46,479 nt of DNA from Thalassorhabdomicrobium marinisediminis (lineage in GTDB: Bacteria > Pseudomonadota > Alphaproteobacteria > Rhodobacterales > Rhodobacteraceae): the NCBI RefSeq assembly GCF_003072065.1, contig NZ_QCYG01000013.1:1-46479 (forward strand), written 5' to 3'. A program made the translations under genes and the position numbers. Position 1 is the stretch's first letter. Each line of letters begins with the position of its first letter. Of the stretch, positions 28,042-35,729 are shown piece by piece. Below the pieces are notes generated by a model. It saw only the letters and a list, made by a program, of their open reading frames with translations, had not been told where the DNA came from and did not search any database.

Positions 28042-29558
28042 CTGATGTGCCACAGGTCACTAAGCCTGACGAATGGACCCCAGTTGCACCGGTCGTTCCA
28101 GATAGTTGGGCAGAGGCGTCATTCGATGAGGTTTTCAGCGTTATTTCAACCTCGGAAAAGAAAATTCCACAGAAGCTATATCTAAAAAAAGGTAAGTGGC
28201 CCGTAATTGACCAAGGTGCATCGTTTGTCGGTGGATATACGGATGATGAAAACACGATTATCTATGTGGATGAACCGCTCCTTGTTTTCGGAGACCATAC
28301 CCGCTGCTTTAAATTTGTGAGGAACGACTTTGCGCCCGGTGCGGATGGCATCAAAATACTGGCAGCCTCACCGCTTCTATTGCCAAAATTTTACTACTAT
28401 CTTTATTCGGCAATAAAGCTACCCAATCGCGGCTATTCCCGCCATTTTGGATTCCTAAAGCGTTGTATTTTCCCCATCGCCCCCCTCAATGAACAACGCC
28501 GCATCGTGGACAAGATCGAGGCGATGTTCGAGCGGATCGACAAGGGGGTCGAGAATTTGCAGGCGGCGCGGGCCGCACTTGGGCTTTACCGCCAATCCTT
28601 GCTCAAATCCGCATTTGAAGGCCGCCTGACCGCCGATTGGCGCGCGGCCAACGCGGATAAGTTGGAAGATCCCAAAACCCTCTTGGCCCGCATCCAAACC
28701 GAACGCGACGCCCGCTACAAGGCCGCGCTGGACGACTGGCAAACCGCCCTTGAGGCGTGGCGCAACGGCGGAGAAGAAGGCAAGAAACCTGCGAAGCCGA
28801 AACGGCCACGCGACATCCCCGTATCAAGCATCAACTTGGGATTGAACGGCTGGGCGAAAATTCCGCTTGGCCTGATGATTGAGACCCCAAGCTATGGAAC
28901 CTCGAAGAAGTGCGACTACGATGGCGGCGCATATGGTGTGCTCAGGATTCCAAACATTGGCGCAGGTCGAATAGATGCAACCGACCTTAAGAAAGCTGAC
29001 TTTAACGACAACGAGGCAGAACAATACTCCCTTATTGAAGGTGATATCCTTACGGTTCGTTCCAACGGGAGCCTGTCCATCGTTGGCAAACCAGCCTTAG
29101 TCACTGCGCAGGATACCGGAAACCTATTTGCGGGATACCTGATCCGGCTTAGAGCAATTTCTAACTCGCTTCGTCCGCAATACCTCGCCCACATAATGGC
29201 TGAGCCGCATATTCGCGGACAGATCGAAGCAAAGGCAAAATCTACAAGCGGGGTGAATAATATCAGCGCGAAGGAATTGCAGGACTTGAATATTCCCATC
29301 TGCTCCCCCGCCGAACAATCCGAAATCACCCGTATCCTCGACGAACGCCTCTCTGCTGCCGACACGATGGAGGCCGAGATCGACGCCGCGCTCACACGCG
29401 CCGACGCCCTGCGCCAATCCATCCTCAAACAAGCATTCAGCGGCAAGTTGGCCCCCCAAGACCCCGACGACGAACCCGCCGCCGCCCTGCTTGCCCGTAT
29501 CAAGGCCGAACGTGAGGCCGCACCAAAGCCGAAACGAAAAAAGCGAGGCGCTGCATGA
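28038..29558 (+). CDS. hsdS: type I restriction specificity subunit S (HsdS)
   Basis: A 506-residue DNA-recognition subunit with the standard layout: target-recognition domain 1 (about 20-150), central conserved coiled coil (NEQRRIVDKIEAMFERIDKG to LKSAFEGRLTADWR, about 153-200), target-recognition domain 2 (about 265-420), and a C-terminal coiled coil (AEQSEITRILDERLSAAD to ILKQAFSGKL). It sets which bipartite DNA sequence is methylated or restricted. The two recognition domains are coded by A/T-rich sequence while the coiled coils are G/C-rich, a sign of domain replacement. The ATG overlaps hsdR and the TGA overlaps the next gene. Confidence 0.93.
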   Translation: MTDVPQVTKPDEWTPVAPVVPDSWAEASFDEVFSVISTSEKKIPQKLYLKKGKWPVIDQGASFVGGYTDDENTIIYVDEPLLVFGDHTRCFKFVRNDFAPGADGIKILAASPLLLPKFYYYLYSAIKLPNRGYSRHFGFLKRCIFPIAPLNEQRRIVDKIEAMFERIDKGVENLQAARAALGLYRQSLLKSAFEGRLTADWRAANADKLEDPKTLLARIQTERDARYKAALDDWQTALEAWRNGGEEGKKPAKPKRPRDIPVSSINLGLNGWAKIPLGLMIETPSYGTSKKCDYDGGAYGVLRIPNIGAGRIDATDLKKADFNDNEAEQYSLIEGDILTVRSNGSLSIVGKPALVTAQDTGNLFAGYLIRLRAISNSLRPQYLAHIMAEPHIRGQIEAKAKSTSGVNNISAKELQDLNIPICSPAEQSEITRILDERLSAADTMEAEIDAALTRADALRQSILKQAFSGKLAPQDPDDEPAAALLARIKAEREAAPKPKRKKRGAA

Positions 29559-30013
29559 ATAATTTCCAGCGTGAAGGCGCAATCAGCAACACGCAAGTTG
29601 GCCGTGACTTTGAATTGCGGGCACAAAAGATTCTAGCGGGACACGGGCTGGAGTTGAATCTCAACCACAAAGTTCCTTGCGGGTTGGGAAACCTCAAAAA
29701 GAACCATGCCTTTGACCTCGGGTCAGACAACCCTCGCATCATTGTCGAATGTAAAACACAGACATGGACATCAGGTGGCAATATCCCCAGTGCAAAGATG
29801 AAAAACTGGGCCGAAGCCATGTTCTATTTCCACATGGCACCGCCAGACTACCGCAAGATTTTCTTTGCCGAGCGCAGCCATCGCATGGGCTATAAAGAAA
29901 GCCTTTTAAGTTATTTCCGCCGCACACAAGCTCACATGATCCCATACGACGTGGAGTTCTGGGAACTTGATCGCGACAGTGACGCACTTGTTAGACCTGA
30001 GGACCAAATATGA
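29555..30013 (+). CDS. small PD-(D/E)XK nuclease-like protein within the type I operon
   Basis: A 152-residue protein with a candidate restriction-endonuclease-like core: E20 in an opening helix (VGRDFELRAQKIL), D54 (NHAFDLGSD) and E65-C-K67 (RIIVECKTQTW), spaced as in PD-(D/E)XK enzymes. It has no other recognisable domain. The start overlaps the hsdS stop by ATGA, and its stop overlaps the next gene the same way, so it is translated as part of the hsd operon. It may add a nuclease activity or bind DNA ends. The family is not one I can name. No hsd operon requires such a protein. Confidence 0.7.
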   Translation: MNNFQREGAISNTQVGRDFELRAQKILAGHGLELNLNHKVPCGLGNLKKNHAFDLGSDNPRIIVECKTQTWTSGGNIPSAKMKNWAEAMFYFHMAPPDYRKIFFAERSHRMGYKESLLSYFRRTQAHMIPYDVEFWELDRDSDALVRPEDQI

Positions 30014-31860
30014 GCACTTTTGACAGCACCAAACTCCCCCTGCCGCAGGTTTTGGCCGACATTACCAAAGGGATTATCCAGCTACCCGATTTCCAACGCG
30101 GCTGGGTCTGGGATGATGAGCATGTGAAGTCCCTCTTGATCAGCATCGCGCGGTCGTTCCCAGTGGGTGCAGTGATGATGCTCGACACAGGTGGAGAAGT
30201 CCGGTTTCAGGTGCGCCCGATCGAGAATGTCACGTTTAAGGACAAGGTGCCGGAACCCGAGCGGCTGATCCTCGACGGCCAGCAACGCCTGACATCGCTC
30301 ACTCAGGTGTTGGCGCTGAATAAACCCGTGCAGACCTTTGATGCCAAGGGCAAGAAGATCGACCGATACTACTATATCGACATTGCCACGGCATTGGAGG
30401 ACGGCGGGTTGGAAGATGCATTTATCTCGGTGCCTGCCGACAAGAAACTGAAGACTAATTTCGACCGCGATGTTGTGCTGGACCTGTCATCCACCGAGTT
30501 GGAGGTGACAAACTTTCATTTCCCATGCTCGGAAATTCTCAGTTCGGATGCTTGGGAGGAAGCATTGCACGAACACGCCCCTGAGAAATTCAGCGACTTT
30601 ATGGCATTCCGAAAGAAGGTCCTTACCGCGTTTCGTAGCTATCAACTGCCCGCTATCACCCTAGGCAAGGCCACGTCTAAGGAGGCAGTCTGCCTGGTAT
30701 TTGAAAAAGTAAATACAGGCGGTGTGCCACTATCCGTGTTCGAATTGGTGACCGCTACTTTTGCCGCCGACGGCTTCAATCTGCGCGATGATTGGTATGG
30801 AAGCAAGTTGCGAGGCTTTGAGGGCCGCGCGACGCGTCTTAGTAAGGAACCGATGCTGAAAGGGTTTGCGGCGGCGGATTTCCTGCAAGTGATCTCGATT
30901 TTGAAAAGCTCGGGCATGCGGAAAGCCGATATCGCGGCTGGCAAAAAGGGCAAGGCCGTTTCTGCCGTCAGCGCAAAGCGTGCAACCGTGCTCTCATTGA
31001 CCCTGGAAGACTATCAAAAGTGGGCGCCTGAGGTTGAAGAAGGCTTAATGCTGGTCGCAAAGTTCATGCGAAAACAGTGTTTCTTTAACGCACGCGAACT
31101 ACCTTATCGCACTCAGCTGATCCCATTGGCCGCAGTTCTATCGCAAATCAAAGAACGCTGGTTGGAGCCGCGCATTTATGACCGCCTGTCCCGTTGGTTT
31201 TGGTGTGGTGTCCTTGGCGAACTTTACGGCGGCGCAGTGGAGACCCGTATTGCAAACGATTATGAAGAGTTAATGCCATGGCTCACCAGCGACCTTGATG
31301 ACGAAAATTTCGAATTAACCTATCAGTTCCCCCGCACCATTTCTGAGGCAGCTTTTCAGGAAAGCCGTCTGGACACGCTGCGCTCCCGAAACAGCGCCGC
31401 CTACAAAGGTCTGAATGTGCTTGTGATACGGCAAGGTGCGCGCGATTTCTTTTGGAAAGCGACTATCCAAGAACTCGATAAAGAAGAGCTGGGCCTCGAC
31501 ATCCATCACATATTCCCGCGAGCGTGGTGTGAGGATCAGGGAATTAAGGAAAGCGTTTACAACTCCATCGTGAACAAGACACCCATTGCTTACAAGGCCA
31601 ACAGGATGATCGGGCGTAAGGCACCGTCTGTCTACCTCGCCGACCTACAAAAGCACAAACAGGTCAACCTATCAGACGAGGAGATGAACGAAATCCTCAC
31701 CAGCCACTACATTCCGGAAGCCGAACTGCGGGCGAACGATTTTGAACAATTTTACAGTGGCCGTAAAAGCAAGCTGATCCAGATTGTTGAAAGTGCAATG
31801 GGCAAGTCGGCACAGCTCGACCAGTCTGGCGTGGCCTATAAGACCGAGGTAGAAGCATGA
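30010..31860 (+). CDS. DUF262/HNH (GmrSD- or SspE-like) nuclease within the type I operon
   Basis: A 616-residue protein. The N-terminal DUF262 (ParB/Srx-like, GmrS-type) domain shows LPDFQRGWVWD (25-36), PVGAVMMLD and the nucleotide-binding DGQQRLTSL motif at 89-97. The C-terminal region has an HNH-type nuclease motif LDIHHIFPRAW (about 495-505) followed by SIVNKTPIAYKANRMIG, as in DUF1524. Proteins with this layout act as type IV modification-dependent nucleases (GmrSD) or as the SspE effector of phosphorothioate defence. Here it sits between hsdS and hsdM, joined to both neighbours by ATGA overlaps. What modification it senses, if any, cannot be told. Confidence 0.82.
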   Translation: MSTFDSTKLPLPQVLADITKGIIQLPDFQRGWVWDDEHVKSLLISIARSFPVGAVMMLDTGGEVRFQVRPIENVTFKDKVPEPERLILDGQQRLTSLTQVLALNKPVQTFDAKGKKIDRYYYIDIATALEDGGLEDAFISVPADKKLKTNFDRDVVLDLSSTELEVTNFHFPCSEILSSDAWEEALHEHAPEKFSDFMAFRKKVLTAFRSYQLPAITLGKATSKEAVCLVFEKVNTGGVPLSVFELVTATFAADGFNLRDDWYGSKLRGFEGRATRLSKEPMLKGFAAADFLQVISILKSSGMRKADIAAGKKGKAVSAVSAKRATVLSLTLEDYQKWAPEVEEGLMLVAKFMRKQCFFNARELPYRTQLIPLAAVLSQIKERWLEPRIYDRLSRWFWCGVLGELYGGAVETRIANDYEELMPWLTSDLDDENFELTYQFPRTISEAAFQESRLDTLRSRNSAAYKGLNVLVIRQGARDFFWKATIQELDKEELGLDIHHIFPRAWCEDQGIKESVYNSIVNKTPIAYKANRMIGRKAPSVYLADLQKHKQVNLSDEEMNEILTSHYIPEAELRANDFEQFYSGRKSKLIQIVESAMGKSAQLDQSGVAYKTEVEA

Positions 31861-33329
31861 GCACCGCCCCTATTGTTTCAAAAGTCTGGAGTTTCTGCAC
31901 CACCCTGCGTGATGACGGCGTGGGCTATGGCGACTATCTTGAACAGCTGACCTATCTGATCTTCCTCAAAATGGCAGATGAATACGGCAAACCACCTTAT
32001 AGCCGCGATATCGGCATTCCGTCGGGTTTTGACTGGACCTCCCTCACCACCAAGCGCGGTGCGGACCTTGAGGCGCATTACGTGGCCTTGCTGCGCAAGC
32101 TGGGCGAACAGCGCGGGATGCTCGGGCAGATCTTCACCAAATCCCAAAACAAAATCACAGATCCGGCGAAGCTATTCCGGCTGATCGATATGGTAGACGG
32201 CACGAAATGGGTGCAGCTCGGCTCTGATGTGAAGGGAGACATTTACGAAGGTCTCCTTGAGCGCAACGCCGAGGACACGAAATCAGGGGCAGGTCAGTAT
32301 TTCACCCCGCGCGCCTTGATCAGCGCAATGGTGCAATGCATGCGCCCCGCCCCCGGCCAGACCATCGCAGATCCGGCCTGTGGCACGGGTGGTTTTTTTC
32401 TGGCTGCCAGTGATTTTCTGACTTCCACAGATAATTATTCTTTGGATAAAGACCAAAAGGCATTCCTGAAACACAGCACGTTTTCGGGAAACGAGATCGT
32501 GGCGGGGACGCGGCGCCTGTGCCTTATGAACATGTATTTGCACGGTATCGGCGAAATGACAGGCGAGAGCCTTGTGTCTCCTGCTGATGCACTGATCTCG
32601 GCCCCTTCCGAGGGCGTAGACATCGTGCTGGCAAACCCGCCATTCGGCAAGAAAAGCTCGATGAGTTTCACCAATGCCGAAGGGGAGCAAGAGTCCGAAG
32701 ACCTGACTTACAACCGACAGGACTTCTGGGCGACAACCTCGAACAAGCAGTTGAATTTCGTGCAGCACATCAGCGCGATGCTGAAAACCACTGGCCGCGC
32801 GGCTGTGGTTGTGCCGGACAACGTGCTGTTTGAGGGCGGCGCTGGCGAAGTGATCCGACGCAAGCTTTTGCAGAACACCGACTTGCACACAATCCTGCGC
32901 CTGCCGACTGGCATTTTCTATGCACAAGGCGTCAAGGCGAACGTGATCTTCTTTGACAACCGCCCCGCCAGCCCCGATCCGCAGACCTCTCAGGTCTGGT
33001 TCTATGACTACCGCACGAATGTTCACCACACACTGAAACAAAAGCCTCTCACACATGCGCATCTGGAAGATTTTGTCCGCTGTTACAATCCCGAGAACCG
33101 GCATAAGCGCAGAGCCACATGGAGCGATGAAACATCAGACGGAAGGTGGCGCGCGTTCTCGCGGCAGGAGCTACTCAGCCGTGACAAGGCCAGCCTTGAT
33201 CTGTTCTGGCTCAAAGACGCCACCATGACAGACCTCGACAATTTGCCCGAACCTGAAGTTCTGATGTCGGAAATTTTGGAAAACCTTGAAGCAGCCATGG
33301 AACAGTTTGCAGCCGCAAGTCAGGCATGA
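31857..33329 (+). CDS. hsdM: type I DNA methyltransferase subunit M (HsdM)
   Basis: A 490-residue adenine-N6 methyltransferase. The N-terminal HsdM helical domain (to about 140) is followed by SAM-binding motif I DPACGTGGF at 172-180 and catalytic motif IV NPPF at 260-263. QYFTPRALISAMV is the usual lead-in. With HsdS it methylates the recognition site and protects host DNA. Last gene of the five-gene operon; its ATG overlaps the DUF262 gene's stop. Having M last and separated from R and S by two other genes is unusual among type I loci. Confidence 0.94.
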   Translation: MSTAPIVSKVWSFCTTLRDDGVGYGDYLEQLTYLIFLKMADEYGKPPYSRDIGIPSGFDWTSLTTKRGADLEAHYVALLRKLGEQRGMLGQIFTKSQNKITDPAKLFRLIDMVDGTKWVQLGSDVKGDIYEGLLERNAEDTKSGAGQYFTPRALISAMVQCMRPAPGQTIADPACGTGGFFLAASDFLTSTDNYSLDKDQKAFLKHSTFSGNEIVAGTRRLCLMNMYLHGIGEMTGESLVSPADALISAPSEGVDIVLANPPFGKKSSMSFTNAEGEQESEDLTYNRQDFWATTSNKQLNFVQHISAMLKTTGRAAVVVPDNVLFEGGAGEVIRRKLLQNTDLHTILRLPTGIFYAQGVKANVIFFDNRPASPDPQTSQVWFYDYRTNVHHTLKQKPLTHAHLEDFVRCYNPENRHKRRATWSDETSDGRWRAFSRQELLSRDKASLDLFWLKDATMTDLDNLPEPEVLMSEILENLEAAMEQFAAASQA

Positions 33330-33798
33330 TGGTTAAAATCCCCACTATTTTGTCGCGTCACCACCCAAACGCGTTCCGTTCAGTGCGTCTGGGTGGTGAT
33401 GTGTCGTTCGATATTTCTAACGCAGCCAGAAAAGAAAAACGGCCTCCAGCACCAAAACTTGGTAAAACATAAAAACGGGCCCCCTCCTTAGGTCCTTGCC
33501 GCAGATGTGCAAAAAAGCGGTTGCAGATAAACTTCATGGAAGAGCGTGGCAAACACGGTGCCTTCGCTATGGCGCAACAAAGTGGGCCCAGACCTTTATC
33601 CACAAAAAAGCGACATACCTGTCCAGAATAGACGATATTCACTGATGACAGAATGAACTGCGTCCTTAAGTCCAGAAAACGAGCGCGATCCGAGGTCATT
33701 CGGGAAGCCATACTCGGGCATAGCGGTGAGGTTATCACAGCTCGCCGGGTGGGCATCCTGAACATCTGACGATTGCCAGACCCTGAAGGACAAGCCGT
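33330..33798. other. non-coding interval between hsdM and mobC-like gene
   Basis: About 470 bases without a convincing gene. It holds a large inverted repeat near its left end (separate entry) and then A-rich sequence. A reverse-strand frame is open from 34110 to 33358 but overlaps the MobC-like gene and has no family resemblance. The position, directly upstream of mobilisation genes, is where an origin of transfer is expected. Confidence 0.5.
33358..33399. repeat. 15-bp inverted repeat, candidate oriT or terminator
   Basis: TCACCACCCAAACGC (33358-33372) and GCGTCTGGGTGGTGA (33385-33399) are inverted copies with one mismatch around a 12-base loop. It begins 28 bases after the hsdM stop. There is no T-run on either side, so an origin-of-transfer dyad is as likely as a terminator; the relaxase genes begin 400 bases downstream. 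Confidence 0.45.
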
Positions 33799-34107
33799 AT
33801 GCCAAAGAGAGAAACACCTTGGAAGATTTACCCGACAGCTGAACAGAAGGCTGCGATCACGGCGGGGCAGACGGCGGCGCGATATAGCACTCGATCCGCG
33901 TATATTATCGACTGCGTGCTGGAGGAGCCTTCTGCAGACCTTTCCAGAATTGCGGCACAAGTTGGCCGGCTGGGACTGCTCGCAAATGAAATCCTTGGGG
34001 AAGATGAAAGCTACAATCGCCGGTTGGCGGGACGTAGGGCCGATAAAGCGGTGCGGAAAATCATTGAGGCCTGTGACGCGATTACCGACAGACTTCGAGA
34101 GGAGTGA
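33799..34107 (+). CDS. MobC-like mobilisation accessory protein
   Basis: A 102-residue, charged, mostly helical protein beginning MPKRETPWKIYPTAEQKAAI. The AARYSTRSAYIIDCVL segment resembles the ribbon-helix-helix region of MobC/relaxosome accessory proteins, followed by RIAAQVGRLGLLANEIL. It would bind the origin of transfer and help strand opening for the relaxase. It ends one base before the relaxase ATG, whose GAGAGGAG ribosome site lies inside its end. The call is based on position and general resemblance. Confidence 0.65.
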   Translation: MPKRETPWKIYPTAEQKAAITAGQTAARYSTRSAYIIDCVLEEPSADLSRIAAQVGRLGLLANEILGEDESYNRRLAGRRADKAVRKIIEACDAITDRLREE

Positions 34108-34108
34108 C

Positions 34109-35545
34109 ATGCGCCCGTATATTCAAATTCACAATGATCCAGATCGCCTCAATCGCTACATCAACAAGGACGGAGCCGAGCCGATCGGCGGCACGATCCC
34201 GAACCGGAGCAATCGCGATTTGTTCAAACGGTTTCGCGTTTTGGCCGCCGCCCAACCCGATGAACCCCAATTTCTGCACATGACATTATCGCTACCCGTC
34301 GGGATTAAGGCGGCAAAGAAGATCTGGAAACGGACGGTCGCAACGGCGATGAAGATGCTTGGGCTCGATCCAGAAATGACGCCTTGGTTCGCCAAACGCC
34401 ACACAGACGGGGCTTGCGATCACGTGCATACCGCGATCGTCCTTCGCGATTTCGCGGGGCGGCCTATCACATTCACAGGATCATCCGCGAAAAGCGAAGC
34501 CGCTCACAAACATCTGTGTTCGATGCTTGGCTTGCCCCCGCCGGCATATTTCGATCCGGATGCGTTACCCCGCCTGGAACCCATCACGCCAGGGCGCAGA
34601 CTAACCGAAGCAATCCCCGCCGCGTTGCACAAAGACCTGCAACAAGTCCTTCTTCGGAGGCAGCCCGAAACTCTGGCTGACTTGAACCAACATCTCGAGG
34701 AGCAAAATAGTGCGTTTCATGGAGAGGAAAAGGTCAACGCTTTTGGCACCCAAGCCTTTGCATTTTCCTCAACTGACGCACAGATGTTTAGCGGCGCACT
34801 TGGCCCAGCATGGCGACCCCGCGCTTTACGCGAGCGGCTCACCTTCTGCGGCACGCTTCGCAAACTACGAAACGCCCTCGATTGCGAAGCACTTATCGAC
34901 ATCTTCCAAACCCCAAAAATGGAGAGCCTCCTTGACCAAGCCATTAGATCAACACGCACCGCTCGACCTGCCGGAACCATCCAAAGTGATATTCGATCAA
35001 CTGCTGCAGACGCACAAGAAGGTGGAGGGGCTCTACCCCCTGATCGATCTGCTGACGAGGCCGGACGACCAGAGGGAAGCACTGGGCGAACGCTTGGCCA
35101 GCCTGCTGCGGGAGCTGATCGAAACACAGCAAACGTATCAGGCGCAGCACGCGGAAATGACCAAAGCGTTTACGGAGTTGAGTCGACAAACAGAAACACT
35201 GACCAACACCATGCAAGATCGGCTGGTCAGACAAGAGAAGAAGATGAGCCAATTGATGAAGATGCTGGGACATCCCATCGATTGACACTCGCGATGCTTT
35301 TGAGGCGCGTATGCGCTGCAGCAGCTGAACGAACACCCGGATGGAAATCAAAAATAGCACGCGACCACACCACAATTGTGGTGGTCTTTGATGATATGAG
35401 CGCTGTCAGAGTTTCGGCCTATGACGTGAAGGTCTTGAGGGGCGGCGCAGAGGCTCTCGCGTTTCAGGAGGATTATCTAAGGCATCTGCCAGAACACCCC
35501 CAAGAAAAAGATGCCGACGCAGATCATGATGACTTTGGGTTCTAA
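34109..35545 (+). CDS. mobilisation relaxase (HUH/MobA-VirD2-like)
   Basis: A 478-residue relaxase expected to nick the origin of transfer and stay covalently bound to the strand. The HUH metal site is H98-T-D...D-H105-V-H107, with HMTLSLP (57-63) as the preceding strand. The nucleophile is probably one of the N-terminal tyrosines (Y4 or Y17). Residues about 275-392 are low in complexity (Ser/Thr/Gly/Asp-rich) and correspond to a second gene in another frame. The C-terminus (TLAMLLRRVCAAAAERTPGWKSKI, then VVVFDDMSAVRVSAYD) is again conserved-looking. GAGAGGAG precedes the ATG; a longer in-frame extension to 33773 is a shadow of mobC. Confidence 0.82.
   Translation: MRPYIQIHNDPDRLNRYINKDGAEPIGGTIPNRSNRDLFKRFRVLAAAQPDEPQFLHMTLSLPVGIKAAKKIWKRTVATAMKMLGLDPEMTPWFAKRHTDGACDHVHTAIVLRDFAGRPITFTGSSAKSEAAHKHLCSMLGLPPPAYFDPDALPRLEPITPGRRLTEAIPAALHKDLQQVLLRRQPETLADLNQHLEEQNSAFHGEEKVNAFGTQAFAFSSTDAQMFSGALGPAWRPRALRERLTFCGTLRKLRNALDCEALIDIFQTPKMESLLDQAIRSTRTARPAGTIQSDIRSTAADAQEGGGALPPDRSADEAGRPEGSTGRTLGQPAAGADRNTANVSGAARGNDQSVYGVESTNRNTDQHHARSAGQTREEDEPIDEDAGTSHRLTLAMLLRRVCAAAAERTPGWKSKIARDHTTIVVVFDDMSAVRVSAYDVKVLRGGAEALAFQEDYLRHLPEHPQEKDADADHDDFGF
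34932..35285 (+). CDS. overprinted MobB-like protein inside the relaxase gene
   Basis: A 117-residue reading frame lies wholly inside the relaxase gene, shifted by one base. The product is LTKPLDQHAPLDLPEPS... ending QLMKMLGHPID, with a helical, leucine-rich middle (EALGERLASLLRELIETQQ) and a probable coiled coil at the end. Codons in this frame end mostly in G or C (for example CTG, GAC, CTC), as in true genes here, while the relaxase frame does not over the same span. The TTG start at 34932 has GGAGAG five bases upstream. Overlap of this kind is known for mobB within mobA of RSF1010. An ATG further upstream at 34710 would run through sequence that looks coding only in the relaxase frame. 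Confidence 0.65.
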   Translation: MTKPLDQHAPLDLPEPSKVIFDQLLQTHKKVEGLYPLIDLLTRPDDQREALGERLASLLRELIETQQTYQAQHAEMTKAFTELSRQTETLTNTMQDRLVRQEKKMSQLMKMLGHPID

Positions 35546-35729
35546 GTGTGACTGGGGTGACCAATGCGATTTCAGGACCCTCGAAATGGGCGGAAAGCGG
35601 TCGTTCTCTGCACATGCGAAGGTGCGGCTCATTTCCGAAGAAAGCGGACACTTACAACGTCACTGCACCCAATCATCCCATTTTGTTGCTAACCGAGGAG
35701 AATGATCGACCGGCGAAATTTTTTGTGCG

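Noticed and set aside
33358-34110. Reverse-strand 250-codon frame between hsdM and the relaxase
   Set aside because: It overlaps the better-supported MobC-like gene, begins in the relaxase ribosome-site region and has no recognisable domain.
34710-34931. Upstream part of the inner relaxase frame, from ATG 34710
   Set aside because: Over this part the relaxase frame looks coding (AFGTQAFAFSSTDAQMF, then RERLTFCGTLRKLRNAL), so the inner gene most likely starts at TTG 34932.
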